The translations under genes and the position numbers were made by a program. Below, in pieces: positions 26,526 to 35,667 of a DNA stretch of 64,000 nt. Numbering within the stretch: position 1 is the stretch's first letter; the number at the start of each line of letters is the position of its first letter. The notes under the pieces are model-generated. The model was not told the DNA's origin. It made no database searches and was given only the letters and a program-made list of their open reading frames with translations. Source of the DNA: Natronoflexus pectinivorans. Lineage in GTDB: Bacteria; Bacteroidota; Bacteroidia; Bacteroidales; Marinilabiliaceae. Where the stretch lies: the NCBI RefSeq assembly GCF_004345615.1, contig NZ_SLWK01000004.1, forward strand, positions 124,001 to 188,000. The letters run 5' to 3'.

Positions 26526-27982
26526 TCATTTACATACTCATATTATTTTGCAGCAAAGCCTCTTATGCTGAAACACCCACTGCTGATTTGAGAGACAAAC
26601 CCAATTGGCAACTTCGCGGAATGGCGCGCAGTGCACTCAGAATGAATGATCATCATCAGGCTGCAATTTTTCTTGAAGAACTTTACAGAAGAGATGCTTC
26701 CAACACTCATGTTGGCATGCAATTGGGAAATATCTATATGGAAACAAGACAGTACCGAAGCGCAAAAGATATTTTCAAAAAAATTTATGAATCAGACCCG
26801 CGAAGCCAACTCGAAGCTCGGTTTAATTATGCGTATCTGCTAAAAATGTTTCAGGAGTATGAGGATGCTTTGGAGCATTTTGAGCTTTTAAGAATGCGTG
26901 CCAGACGAATTCCCGGGAACCACATCACCCGCGAGCGGGTTGAAAACCTCATTCAAGGATGTAACATGGCCATTGCTCACCGCGACACAATGGTACATAC
27001 AAAAATTGAAAGACTGGGATCAACAATCAACACAAAACAGCCACAAACCGGAGTCATCATTATTAACAACAATGAGTTTATTTACGGAACGGCAAGAAAA
27101 AAAACACCGGAGATAATAAAGCTGGATAAACCATATGAACCGGTGATGCAGTTCTACAGTGCTAATTTTGAGAACGATCAATGGACAAGTAATCCTGAAC
27201 CACCAGCGCCATTTTTTAACTTAAACAATTATGATACGGGGCGGGGAGCATTTTCACCCGACAGACAACGGTTTTACATCTCCGGCTGTCAAACCAGATT
27301 TGATGGCAAAACCATTTGTCATTTATTTGTTTCTAAATACGATAACGGCGAGTGGAGCCAACCCGAAAAACTGGGATCCAGCGTTAACAATCCTGAATAC
27401 ACATCAACTCAACCTACCGTAGGCACGACTTTTGACTCCAATTTGGAGGTTCTCTATTTTATTTCAGACAGGTCAGGAGGAGCAGGAGGTATGGACATTT
27501 GGTTCTCGGTTTACAACAAACATACAGGAGAATACCAACAGGCGCAAAACGCCGGCGTGTTCATAAACACGCCGCAGGATGAAGTCACCCCATTTTATGA
27601 TGTAACCAACCGCAGACTCTATTTCAGTTCCAATGGACTTCCCGGGTATGGAGGTTTTGATATTTTCTATGCAGAGGGAGCATTGGTTACATGGCAGCCA
27701 CCTGTAAACCTTGGAAAACCTATCAACTCCTCCTGGGATGATACCGGCTTTACCAAAGCGGGCGATTGGGGATTCCTGACTTCAAACAGACACATAGAAT
27801 ATAGTGAGAATCATATCTTTTTCACCCCTGACATATACAAATTCAGAAGAACCGATGAATCATTTTTCATAAGCGACATAAACAAAGAACTTGATCGAAG
27901 CGAAGAAACAGGGGCATTTTTTAATCATTCCATGGAAAATAATCGTATATTTAAAGATGGTGTGACTTTCGAGGAAAAATAA
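26510..27982 (+). CDS. TPR and PD40 propeller protein, PorE-like without OmpA domain
   Basis: Periplasmic protein of 490 residues. A signal peptide (1-20, ending ASYA) is followed by TPR repeats (about 35-130, AAIFLEELYRRDASNTHVGM) and a PD40/WD40-like propeller (about 170-430) with family blades such as YFISDRSGGAGGMDIWFS and LYFSSNGLPGYGGFDIFYA. It resembles the N-terminal half of the PorE-like protein encoded at 17256-19736, but ends after the propeller without regulatory repeats or an OmpA domain. It overlaps the PorP/SprF gene by 16 bases. Such propeller proteins commonly accompany PorP/SprF genes and may form a periplasmic adaptor; the exact role is not known. Confidence 0.85.
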   Translation: MGKILIIYILILFCSKASYAETPTADLRDKPNWQLRGMARSALRMNDHHQAAIFLEELYRRDASNTHVGMQLGNIYMETRQYRSAKDIFKKIYESDPRSQLEARFNYAYLLKMFQEYEDALEHFELLRMRARRIPGNHITRERVENLIQGCNMAIAHRDTMVHTKIERLGSTINTKQPQTGVIIINNNEFIYGTARKKTPEIIKLDKPYEPVMQFYSANFENDQWTSNPEPPAPFFNLNNYDTGRGAFSPDRQRFYISGCQTRFDGKTICHLFVSKYDNGEWSQPEKLGSSVNNPEYTSTQPTVGTTFDSNLEVLYFISDRSGGAGGMDIWFSVYNKHTGEYQQAQNAGVFINTPQDEVTPFYDVTNRRLYFSSNGLPGYGGFDIFYAEGALVTWQPPVNLGKPINSSWDDTGFTKAGDWGFLTSNRHIEYSENHIFFTPDIYKFRRTDESFFISDINKELDRSEETGAFFNHSMENNRIFKDGVTFEEK

Positions 27983-28273
27983 GCAATTAATCAGTAAGAA
28001 TGGAAGTTGTTCTTGTCCTATTAACAAGGATATAATTATAGTAATTGAACTAAACAAATCATAAAACCAAAGAATCTATAGGCTTTATCAATCACCAATA
28101 AATTCTGTTGATGAAATACAAATATCTGATTTCCTAAATATAGACAGCCTCTTGTTTATTATGGAAGACAACATCATAAGTTAAAACAATTTTAATACGT
28201 CAAATAAGTGCCAAGGCTTCGGGAGTTGATCAAGCAAAGTAAAGAGAGCATATAGAAAACAACATATTGACAC
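27983..28273. other. Spacer upstream of kinase leader, no gene seen
   Basis: AT-rich with no coding frame of note. At 28208-28224 it contains GTGCCAAGGCTTCGGGA, resembling the hairpin-forming CCCGAGGCTTCGGG sequence in the first leader unit of the later kinase gene (38711-38724). The leader module itself begins at 28274. Confidence 0.4.
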
Positions 28274-28383
28274 ATGAAACGAGCCATGAGAATCGTCAGA
28301 TCGACGAAGTCAAAGAGTTCTCACACAGGGAGATGATTATCTGGCGAGTTCCATCTGGCAACTAAAAAACAAATTATAAACAG
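28274..28383 (+). promoter_or_regulatory. Repeated kinase leader module, copy A
   Basis: A 110-base segment ending directly at the kinase ATG. It shares with 38753-38871 the blocks ATGAAACGAGCCATGAGAA, TTCTCACACAGG, GATG, TGGCGAGTTCCAT and a final AACAAATT. TGAGAA and TTCTCA can pair, as can GCCA with TGGC. The first block opens a 20-codon frame beginning MKRAMR (28274-28336). It could be a structured RNA leader, a leader peptide or a dispersed repeat; the sequence does not decide. Confidence 0.5.
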
Positions 28384-31300
28384 ATGAAAAATCTGACCCT
28401 GATATTCATTCTTCTTTTTGGTCATTCTACCTTTTTTCTTCAAGCTGAGGCTGAATACACCTCAATTTATGCCCCTATACGCAGGCAAATTATTATAAAA
28501 GGAGATCAATTTTACCCTCCATATGAATTCATTAATCAGAAAGGAGAACCCGACGGATTTAACATTCAATTGTTTAAAGCCCTTGCAAATGAACTCAATC
28601 TTGATTATAAACTGGAATTAGCGCCATGGCACCAGGTTCGGGAGGAACTGGAAGCCGGAAAAATCGACGTCATTACCGGAATGCTCGTCAGCCCCTACAG
28701 ATCAGAAAAAATCCGATTTGGCATTCCACATAGTGTAATGACCCATGGACTTTTTACCCATAAAGACTCAAAAGTGCAATCTATGGATGACATTCATGGG
28801 CTTGAGATCATTGTTCAGAAAGGTGATATTATGCATGATTACCTTATTGAAAATAATATCACGAAAGATATAATTGCTGTAAATGATCAACTGGAGGCAC
28901 TCAGATTGCTCGAAAACAATCAGCATGACGCTGCTCTGCTTGGGAACTTCCAGGGTATGCACCTGATTAAAAACTTCAACATCAAAAATGTTGTATTAAG
29001 ATCGTCCGATATAGAACCACAGCGCTATGCCATGGCTGTTAAAAAAAATAATGATGCTCTTTTATGGACTCTTAACATGGGATTGTATCAGCTAAAAACC
29101 AATGGAACTTACGATGAATTATACAACAAATGGTTTTCAATATATGAACGTGGATACTATGCAAAAAAAATACGTCCATATATTTTAGGATTGCTAGCCT
29201 TCATAACCTTGTTGGTAATTTTTGTTATAATACTCAGAAAAAAAGTAAAACAGGCTTTGAAGAAGCAGAAAGAAAGTGAAGATAAACTTCTTTCCTTAAG
29301 CAAAGTTGCTCCCATTGGGTTGGGAATGATAAAAAACGATATCATCCTGGAGGTGAATGATTACCTACTACAGATTTTAGGCTATAAACGAAAAGAGATT
29401 GAAGGTAAAAACATTCGCTCGTTTTTTGAAACGAGTGAAGAATTCTATAGAATTAAAAACATCATATTACAGCAGATCAACTCAGATAGCTTTGGCTTCT
29501 GCGAAGCCAAAATTATCAATAAATCAGGTGAGTATATATACACCATCATTACAGCAGGCAGTATGGATGATACGGAAAATACTAATTCCGTAATATTTAC
29601 CCTTACCGATATAACATCACACAAACAAAATACCAATCTCATAAACGAAGCCAATGAGCGTTTGAGATTTCATCTCGAAAACACACCACTGGGAGTGATT
29701 GAAATTGATCAAAATCTAAGGATTAAAGTGTGGTCCAGACAGGCCGAGAAAATTTTTGGATGGAGTGCAGATGAAACCATTGGAAAAACAGAGAAGGAAC
29801 TCAACATGATTCATGAAGAAGATGAAGAGTTTGTGTGTAACGCACTGGAACAATTAGCGGCCGGCCATTTTAAAAGAAATGTCATCATCAATAAAAACAT
29901 CAACAAAAAAGGGAATATCCTTCATTGCGAATGGTATAACTCTGCCATTTATAATGATAAAGGTGAGTTGATTTCCATTTTCTCGTTAATAAATAATGTC
30001 ACCGATCTCAGGAAGGCAGAAAAACAGGTACAGGAAGAGCAACAACGATTAAAATGGAGTGTGGATGCAGCAGATATTGGTACGTGGGAATGGAATATTC
30101 AAACAAACCGGATTCGATGTAACGACAACTACTACAACATGCTGGGATACGATCCCGGCGAACTAAATATTGACTCATTTGATTCGTGGGAAAAGATGGT
30201 TCATCCTGATGATTTAGCGCAATCGAAAAAATTATTAATGAACCATCTTGAGAATCCTGATTCCATATATGAAACAGAATTACGAATGCGTCATAAGAAT
30301 GGTGGATGGTTATCTGTTTTGGACAGGGGACGAATTATCTCGCATACACCAAAAGGCCTGCCGATGATTATGGTGGGAACTCATACTGATATTTCAAGAA
30401 TAAAAGAGGCTGAGAAACAAATTCGTCAGAACGAAGCCAGACTTCAGAGCATGGTAAATCTTATGCAGCAAGACACAAACGACATACGCCATTTGTTGGA
30501 TTATGCACTGGAAGAAGCCATTAAACTTACTGAAAGTCAAATTGGCTTCATCTACTCCTTTGATCAGGAAAAACAGCATTTTCAGATGCAGACGGTATCT
30601 AAAAATGCTGTCGCCAATTGCCAGATTGATGCATGGGACGAATGTCTTGAATTGGAGAAAACCGGAATGTGGAGTGAATCTGTGCGACAAAAAAAACCTC
30701 TTGTTTTTAATAATTTTAAAGAAGAAGTACAATTAAGCAAGGGATATCCTGAAGGTCATGTGCCTATTGTAAAATATTTATCAATTCCTGTAATTATAGA
30801 AGGAAAAATAGTGCTTGTGGTTGGATTAGCTAACAAACAGACTGATTACAACCAGCATGACATACTTCAAATTACCCTTTTAATGGATACGATTTGGCAT
30901 GTAATTGAAAAGAAGAAATCTGATAAAGAATTACAAAAACTTTCGGTTGCAACGGAACAGAGTCCTTCCTCAACCATCATTACAAATATAGACGGTGTAA
31001 TTGAATATGTAAACCAGAAATACCTTGATACAACAGGCTATAAACAAGAAGAGTTGATAGGTGAGCCACTCACAATTCTAAAGCCAGATCATACCACATT
31101 AGAAGAGCACAACAATATTTGGAGAAGGTTAAAAAATGGACTTAATTGGAAAGGAGAACATCAAAATCAGAAGAAATCAGGAGATTTTTATTGGGAATCA
31201 GTTAGTATCTCACCAATTTTTGATGACAAAGGGATCATTACAAACTTTGTTATGGTAAGTGAAGACATCTCATACGACAAACAGTTACAATCGGAATTGA

Positions 31301-32421
31301 TTGAAGCAAAAGAAAAAGCAGAAGAGAATGATAAGCTGAAAACCGCATTTCTGAACAATCTATCTCACGAAGTACGCACGCCTTTAAATGCAATAGTCGG
31401 CTTTTCTGAATTAATTGACGATGACACCCTGGCATCGTCCAAAAAATCATTATACGCCAAATCTGTTGTGAAAAGTAGCAAGCAACTGCTTTCACTGATT
31501 GAAAACATCGTTAGTATTGCAGTCATTGAAGCCGGGCAGGTAAAAATAATTGAGTGTGAAACAAACATCAATCATTTATTACATGAGGTTTATAATCAAA
31601 TGGAAGCTACCAACGAGAACAAGGAAGTAAAGCTAAAGGTAGTCTCCTCTATAGAGCGCTGCAACGAAGAAATAATAACTGACTCTGGAAAGTTGACTCA
31701 AATATTGACCAATTTAATTGATAATGCCCTAAAATTCACCCCTAAGGGATATGTCAAATTTGGATGTTCGAAAAATGAGCGGTATCTTAACTTTTTTGTT
31801 GAAGATAATGGAGTTGGCTTTCCAATGGAAATCCACGAAGAGTTGTTTCAAAAATTCAGACAGGGCACAAACAGCATTTCCGGTTTACAGTCCGGAATGG
31901 GTTTGGGATTACCCATTGCAAAATCGTATATTGATTTGCTCAACGGTTCAATCTCGATACAGTCAGAACCCAAAAAAGGCACCAAAATTGAAATAAAATT
32001 ACCCTATAAACCAAAACAAAATAATATGACAGACGAAACTTCTATTTCCCCCATCCCGGCAGGTAAAACCATTTTAGTAGCAGATGATGTGGAAATAAAC
32101 CACTTGCTTATCGTTGAAATGCTTGAGGAGCTAAAACTTAATGTTCTGTATGCAAGAAATGGCATAGAGGCCATAAAATTGATTGAACGATTCCCGGCCA
32201 TCGAGCTCATTTTAATGGACATAAAAATGCCCGGAATGGATGGGTACAAAGCAACGGCTGAAATTAAAAAACTGAAACCGGAAATCATCATCATTGCACA
32301 AACGGCATACGCTCTTGCGGGCGATAAAAACAAGGCACAGGAAGCTGGCTGCGATGATTATATATCAAAGCCAATTGACCGGAAAGAACTCATACGTGTT
32401 CTTTCCCAATACCTGAAATAA
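28384..32421 (+). CDS. Hybrid sensor histidine kinase with periplasmic solute-binding domain
   Basis: Membrane signalling protein of 1345 residues. A signal peptide (1-22) leads to a family 3 solute-binding domain (about 35-255; YPPYEFINQKGEPDGFNIQL and SPYRSEKIRFG are typical of amino-acid-binding types), then a TM helix (about 262-282). Inside the cell are PAS domains at about 295-410, 425-545 and 555-675, a GAF-like domain (about 690-855) and a further PAS (about 860-985). HisKA carries H995 (LSHEVRTP), the ATPase domain spans about 1040-1205, and the C-terminal receiver has phospho-acceptor D1279 and K in ISKP. All catalytic residues are present. It follows the repeated leader module; an ABC transporter gene follows 72 bases later. 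Confidence 0.93.
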   Translation: MKNLTLIFILLFGHSTFFLQAEAEYTSIYAPIRRQIIIKGDQFYPPYEFINQKGEPDGFNIQLFKALANELNLDYKLELAPWHQVREELEAGKIDVITGMLVSPYRSEKIRFGIPHSVMTHGLFTHKDSKVQSMDDIHGLEIIVQKGDIMHDYLIENNITKDIIAVNDQLEALRLLENNQHDAALLGNFQGMHLIKNFNIKNVVLRSSDIEPQRYAMAVKKNNDALLWTLNMGLYQLKTNGTYDELYNKWFSIYERGYYAKKIRPYILGLLAFITLLVIFVIILRKKVKQALKKQKESEDKLLSLSKVAPIGLGMIKNDIILEVNDYLLQILGYKRKEIEGKNIRSFFETSEEFYRIKNIILQQINSDSFGFCEAKIINKSGEYIYTIITAGSMDDTENTNSVIFTLTDITSHKQNTNLINEANERLRFHLENTPLGVIEIDQNLRIKVWSRQAEKIFGWSADETIGKTEKELNMIHEEDEEFVCNALEQLAAGHFKRNVIINKNINKKGNILHCEWYNSAIYNDKGELISIFSLINNVTDLRKAEKQVQEEQQRLKWSVDAADIGTWEWNIQTNRIRCNDNYYNMLGYDPGELNIDSFDSWEKMVHPDDLAQSKKLLMNHLENPDSIYETELRMRHKNGGWLSVLDRGRIISHTPKGLPMIMVGTHTDISRIKEAEKQIRQNEARLQSMVNLMQQDTNDIRHLLDYALEEAIKLTESQIGFIYSFDQEKQHFQMQTVSKNAVANCQIDAWDECLELEKTGMWSESVRQKKPLVFNNFKEEVQLSKGYPEGHVPIVKYLSIPVIIEGKIVLVVGLANKQTDYNQHDILQITLLMDTIWHVIEKKKSDKELQKLSVATEQSPSSTIITNIDGVIEYVNQKYLDTTGYKQEELIGEPLTILKPDHTTLEEHNNIWRRLKNGLNWKGEHQNQKKSGDFYWESVSISPIFDDKGIITNFVMVSEDISYDKQLQSELIEAKEKAEENDKLKTAFLNNLSHEVRTPLNAIVGFSELIDDDTLASSKKSLYAKSVVKSSKQLLSLIENIVSIAVIEAGQVKIIECETNINHLLHEVYNQMEATNENKEVKLKVVSSIERCNEEIITDSGKLTQILTNLIDNALKFTPKGYVKFGCSKNERYLNFFVEDNGVGFPMEIHEELFQKFRQGTNSISGLQSGMGLGLPIAKSYIDLLNGSISIQSEPKKGTKIEIKLPYKPKQNNMTDETSISPIPAGKTILVADDVEINHLLIVEMLEELKLNVLYARNGIEAIKLIERFPAIELILMDIKMPGMDGYKATAEIKKLKPEIIIIAQTAYALAGDKNKAQEAGCDDYISKPIDRKELIRVLSQYLK

Positions 32422-32493
32422 ACCCATTCGATTCGTAAACTTTTGTCTGAGTAGCTTTTATTTTAAAATCAAAATATTAAACCAAACCTGTTT

Positions 32494-35484
32494 ATGAAGG
32501 AGAAGGCGCTTCAAAGTATCGTTTCAATTTTTGCACTCATTGCCGTTTTTAAACCCGGCAAGGGGTACACTCTTATTTCCAACATACTGGAAGTTTACCT
32601 ATCCTCCAATTTCACCAAACAAACCACCGACATATATCTTGACAAATTTCATCAGAGAATTAAAGAATACATTCAGGTACAGAATAAAAAACCATCGGTT
32701 TTTCATCACTATTTCACCAACGAAATTGAAGCACATTGTTACATTTTATCCCGTGAAATAACCATCGCTCAAAGAATGTTGGTGCTTATTTATCTCATCG
32801 AATACGCGCCATATATGTCAGGTAAAACTTCGTTGTACATCACCAGCGAAGCCACAGAACTGGTTAGAACCATAGCCGGCAAACTGGAAATTGACCAATC
32901 AGATTTCAATGACGCATTGGCCTTCAGCACAGATGTATTTCAAAAAATAAGTGACCGAAATCCTCTTTTAATTATAAGTGACAACCAAAATCTCAGCATT
33001 CAGGGAACAAAAATCAACCATGTTGAAAATCTGAATGGCCAACTCATATTCCTGAAAATAAGTTCAATCAATACAGTATTGTTCAAAGTGAGCGGTCAGG
33101 CTCACTTTGAAATCAACAACAGGAAGCTTTATAAGCGAAGAACTTACATCCTGAATAAAGGAGCGGTAATTCATACCAATAACGATTTTGACTTTTATTA
33201 TAATGATATTACCAAAGCGCTAACAAGAAGTTATTCAGGGCAGAAACTGGCACTTGAAGCCCACAACATCGATTACAGATTCCGAAATGGCAATTATGGC
33301 ATCCGGAAAATGTCATTCAGCTGTCACTCAGGAGAAATGCTTGCCATTATGGGTGGCAGTGGATCCGGCAAAACCACGTTAATGAACCTGCTGATAGGAG
33401 CCCGAAAACCTGAAAATGGCATTGTCACACTCAATGGGGTTAACGTCTTCACCAATCCTGATAAAGTTAAAGGTTATATTGGTTACGTACCTCAGGACGA
33501 TGCCCTCAACGAGGAGTTAACCGCTTTCGAAAACCTCTATTTTATTGCAGGCCTATCGTCAGGAAATCTTTCAAAAGACGAACGCATCAGGAAAGTCAAT
33601 AAAATCCTGAAAGATCTGGATTTATTCCAAATCAAAGACCTTAAAGTTGGCAGCCCCCTTGAAAAAGTGATAAGTGGCGGACAGCGTAAACGACTGAATA
33701 TAGCCATCGAGTTAGTACGCGACCCCGGAATCCTCTTTTTGGATGAGCCAACTTCCGGTTTATCGTCAGCCGATAGCGAGAACATTATGCAAATATTAAA
33801 AGATGCCACGGAAAATGGTAGAATGGTGATTATTAACATTCATCAACCTTCGAGTGACATCTTCAAAATGTTCGATAAACTCCTTTTTATTGATAAAGGT
33901 GGTTATCCAGTCTATTTTGGCCCGGCCATACAAGTAACCTCATATTTAAAACAGGCATTAAAACTTGCAGATGCACACGAAAATGAATGTCAGACATGCG
34001 GGAATTTGAATCCGGATGATATATTCAGGTTTGTGCAGACAACAAACATTGCAACACCACACCGATCAGGCTCAAAACGTGTTTATACTCCGGAAAGATG
34101 GCATCGGAGGTATATGCGTAGTATCCAGGAAAACTTCACCATTTTTAATGAAAAAACCACCATGCTCTCACCGAGCAAAGTTGACATACCAAATAAAATC
34201 AAACAATTTAAACTCTATTCATTACGCAACCTTTTTACCAAACTGGCTGATTATCCTTATCTGATTCTTTCATTATCTTTGCCACCATTGCTGGGAACAC
34301 TCCTGAGTGTTTTCTCAAGATATATTAGTCCTTTAACCGAAAGTTATAGTTTTCAGGAAAATCAAAATATACCACCGTATATTTTCATGAGTGTAATAGT
34401 GGCCATGTTTGTGGGAATCATGAGTGGATCCACAGAAATCATAAAAGATCGCAAGGCACTTAAAAGAGAATCATTCCTGAATTTGTCCTTCTCATCTTAT
34501 TTGGGAGCCAAGTTGTTTTACCTGGTATCATTATCGGCTGTTCAGATGGCCTCTTATGTTTTGGTCAGCAAATGGATTTTGCAGATTCCGGCAGGAAACA
34601 TCTCTTTTTTTATCATCATGTGGACAACAGCAATTGCCTCGGGAATTATCGGATTGTTGCTTTCAACCATATTTAAAACCACCGCATCAGTATATGTTTC
34701 AATTCCATTTATTTTGATTCCACAAATACTCTTCAGTGGTGCAGTTATTGATTTTAACAAAATCAATCCATTTTTCTCTTCTAATAAATATGTTCCGCCT
34801 ATAAGTGAGCCAATGCTATCCCGATGGTCATTTGAAGCCATATCTGTCAGCCTTTTCATGAAGAGCGAATACTCAAATTATTTTTATGATCTAGACCAGA
34901 GCATCTATCAAACAGCCTATTACAGGAATTTTCTCATACCTGAACTTGAGAAGGCTTTTTTCAGCGACACATGGAGCAGTGATCACTCTCTCACCCCCGA
35001 CTCAGCAAATTTTGCACTTGTGAAAAATGGCTATGCACAACTGGTTAAGCATATAGAAAATAAACTACCTGAATTGAACGATCAACACATCAACGGCAAC
35101 GATTTCAACCTGTTCATCCGCGAAGCCAGAAATGCACTATCTAAAATCAATGATTCGGTGCAAAATCAAAAAGATGAACTGATTAATGAGTTAGGCCGTG
35201 ACAGATACAGTGAATTGCAACAAACACGTAACAAAAAACTGGCACAAATTGTCAGCGACGAAACCAATGTTGAAAAAATAAGAATCAGTGATGATGGGTT
35301 CATCAGAAAAATGACTCCCATTTATTTTATGCCTGAAAATATTTACGGACGATCCCACCTCTATTCGCCTGCAAAGCGAATAAGAAACATTTTCATTGAG
35401 ACGCCTCGTTTTTGTAACTACGTTATATTCACAATGAGTTTAGCTCTCCTGATAATTATTTATCTGAACAGACCAAGATATTAA
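32494..35484 (+). CDS. ABCG-type ABC transporter, ATPase and permease fused, with TerB-like N-terminus
   Basis: Inner-membrane half-transporter of 996 residues. The N-terminal about 150 residues are helical and resemble TerB-like domains seen at the front of Bacteroidota ABC proteins; a beta-rich segment follows (about 160-245). The ATPase domain (about 255-480) has Walker A GGSGSGKTT (about 287), signature ISGGQRKR (about 392) and Walker B ILFLDEPTSG (about 412-421). A cysteine pair CQTC (about 505) follows. Five hydrophobic helices lie at about 580-770, a helical soluble region at about 790-965, and a last helix at 972-990. This fits the ABC2/ABCG exporter class; substrate is unknown. The order after a kinase gene suggests, but does not prove, control by it. 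Confidence 0.88.
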   Translation: MKEKALQSIVSIFALIAVFKPGKGYTLISNILEVYLSSNFTKQTTDIYLDKFHQRIKEYIQVQNKKPSVFHHYFTNEIEAHCYILSREITIAQRMLVLIYLIEYAPYMSGKTSLYITSEATELVRTIAGKLEIDQSDFNDALAFSTDVFQKISDRNPLLIISDNQNLSIQGTKINHVENLNGQLIFLKISSINTVLFKVSGQAHFEINNRKLYKRRTYILNKGAVIHTNNDFDFYYNDITKALTRSYSGQKLALEAHNIDYRFRNGNYGIRKMSFSCHSGEMLAIMGGSGSGKTTLMNLLIGARKPENGIVTLNGVNVFTNPDKVKGYIGYVPQDDALNEELTAFENLYFIAGLSSGNLSKDERIRKVNKILKDLDLFQIKDLKVGSPLEKVISGGQRKRLNIAIELVRDPGILFLDEPTSGLSSADSENIMQILKDATENGRMVIINIHQPSSDIFKMFDKLLFIDKGGYPVYFGPAIQVTSYLKQALKLADAHENECQTCGNLNPDDIFRFVQTTNIATPHRSGSKRVYTPERWHRRYMRSIQENFTIFNEKTTMLSPSKVDIPNKIKQFKLYSLRNLFTKLADYPYLILSLSLPPLLGTLLSVFSRYISPLTESYSFQENQNIPPYIFMSVIVAMFVGIMSGSTEIIKDRKALKRESFLNLSFSSYLGAKLFYLVSLSAVQMASYVLVSKWILQIPAGNISFFIIMWTTAIASGIIGLLLSTIFKTTASVYVSIPFILIPQILFSGAVIDFNKINPFFSSNKYVPPISEPMLSRWSFEAISVSLFMKSEYSNYFYDLDQSIYQTAYYRNFLIPELEKAFFSDTWSSDHSLTPDSANFALVKNGYAQLVKHIENKLPELNDQHINGNDFNLFIREARNALSKINDSVQNQKDELINELGRDRYSELQQTRNKKLAQIVSDETNVEKIRISDDGFIRKMTPIYFMPENIYGRSHLYSPAKRIRNIFIETPRFCNYVIFTMSLALLIIIYLNRPRY

Positions 35485-35667
35485 TCAATAGATTGTTAGA
35501 CTTATAGATTTTCAGATATTAGATGCTGAACGCAGTGAAGTGCCGCCTAGCGGGATTTGGCAAAGGCAAGCAACTAATAATAATATTAGGTGCTTACCAG
35601 TTAAACTCATATAAACCTGTAATTCTAACAAATAGAAACCCCTCAAACTAATACTGCCATAAGTAAA

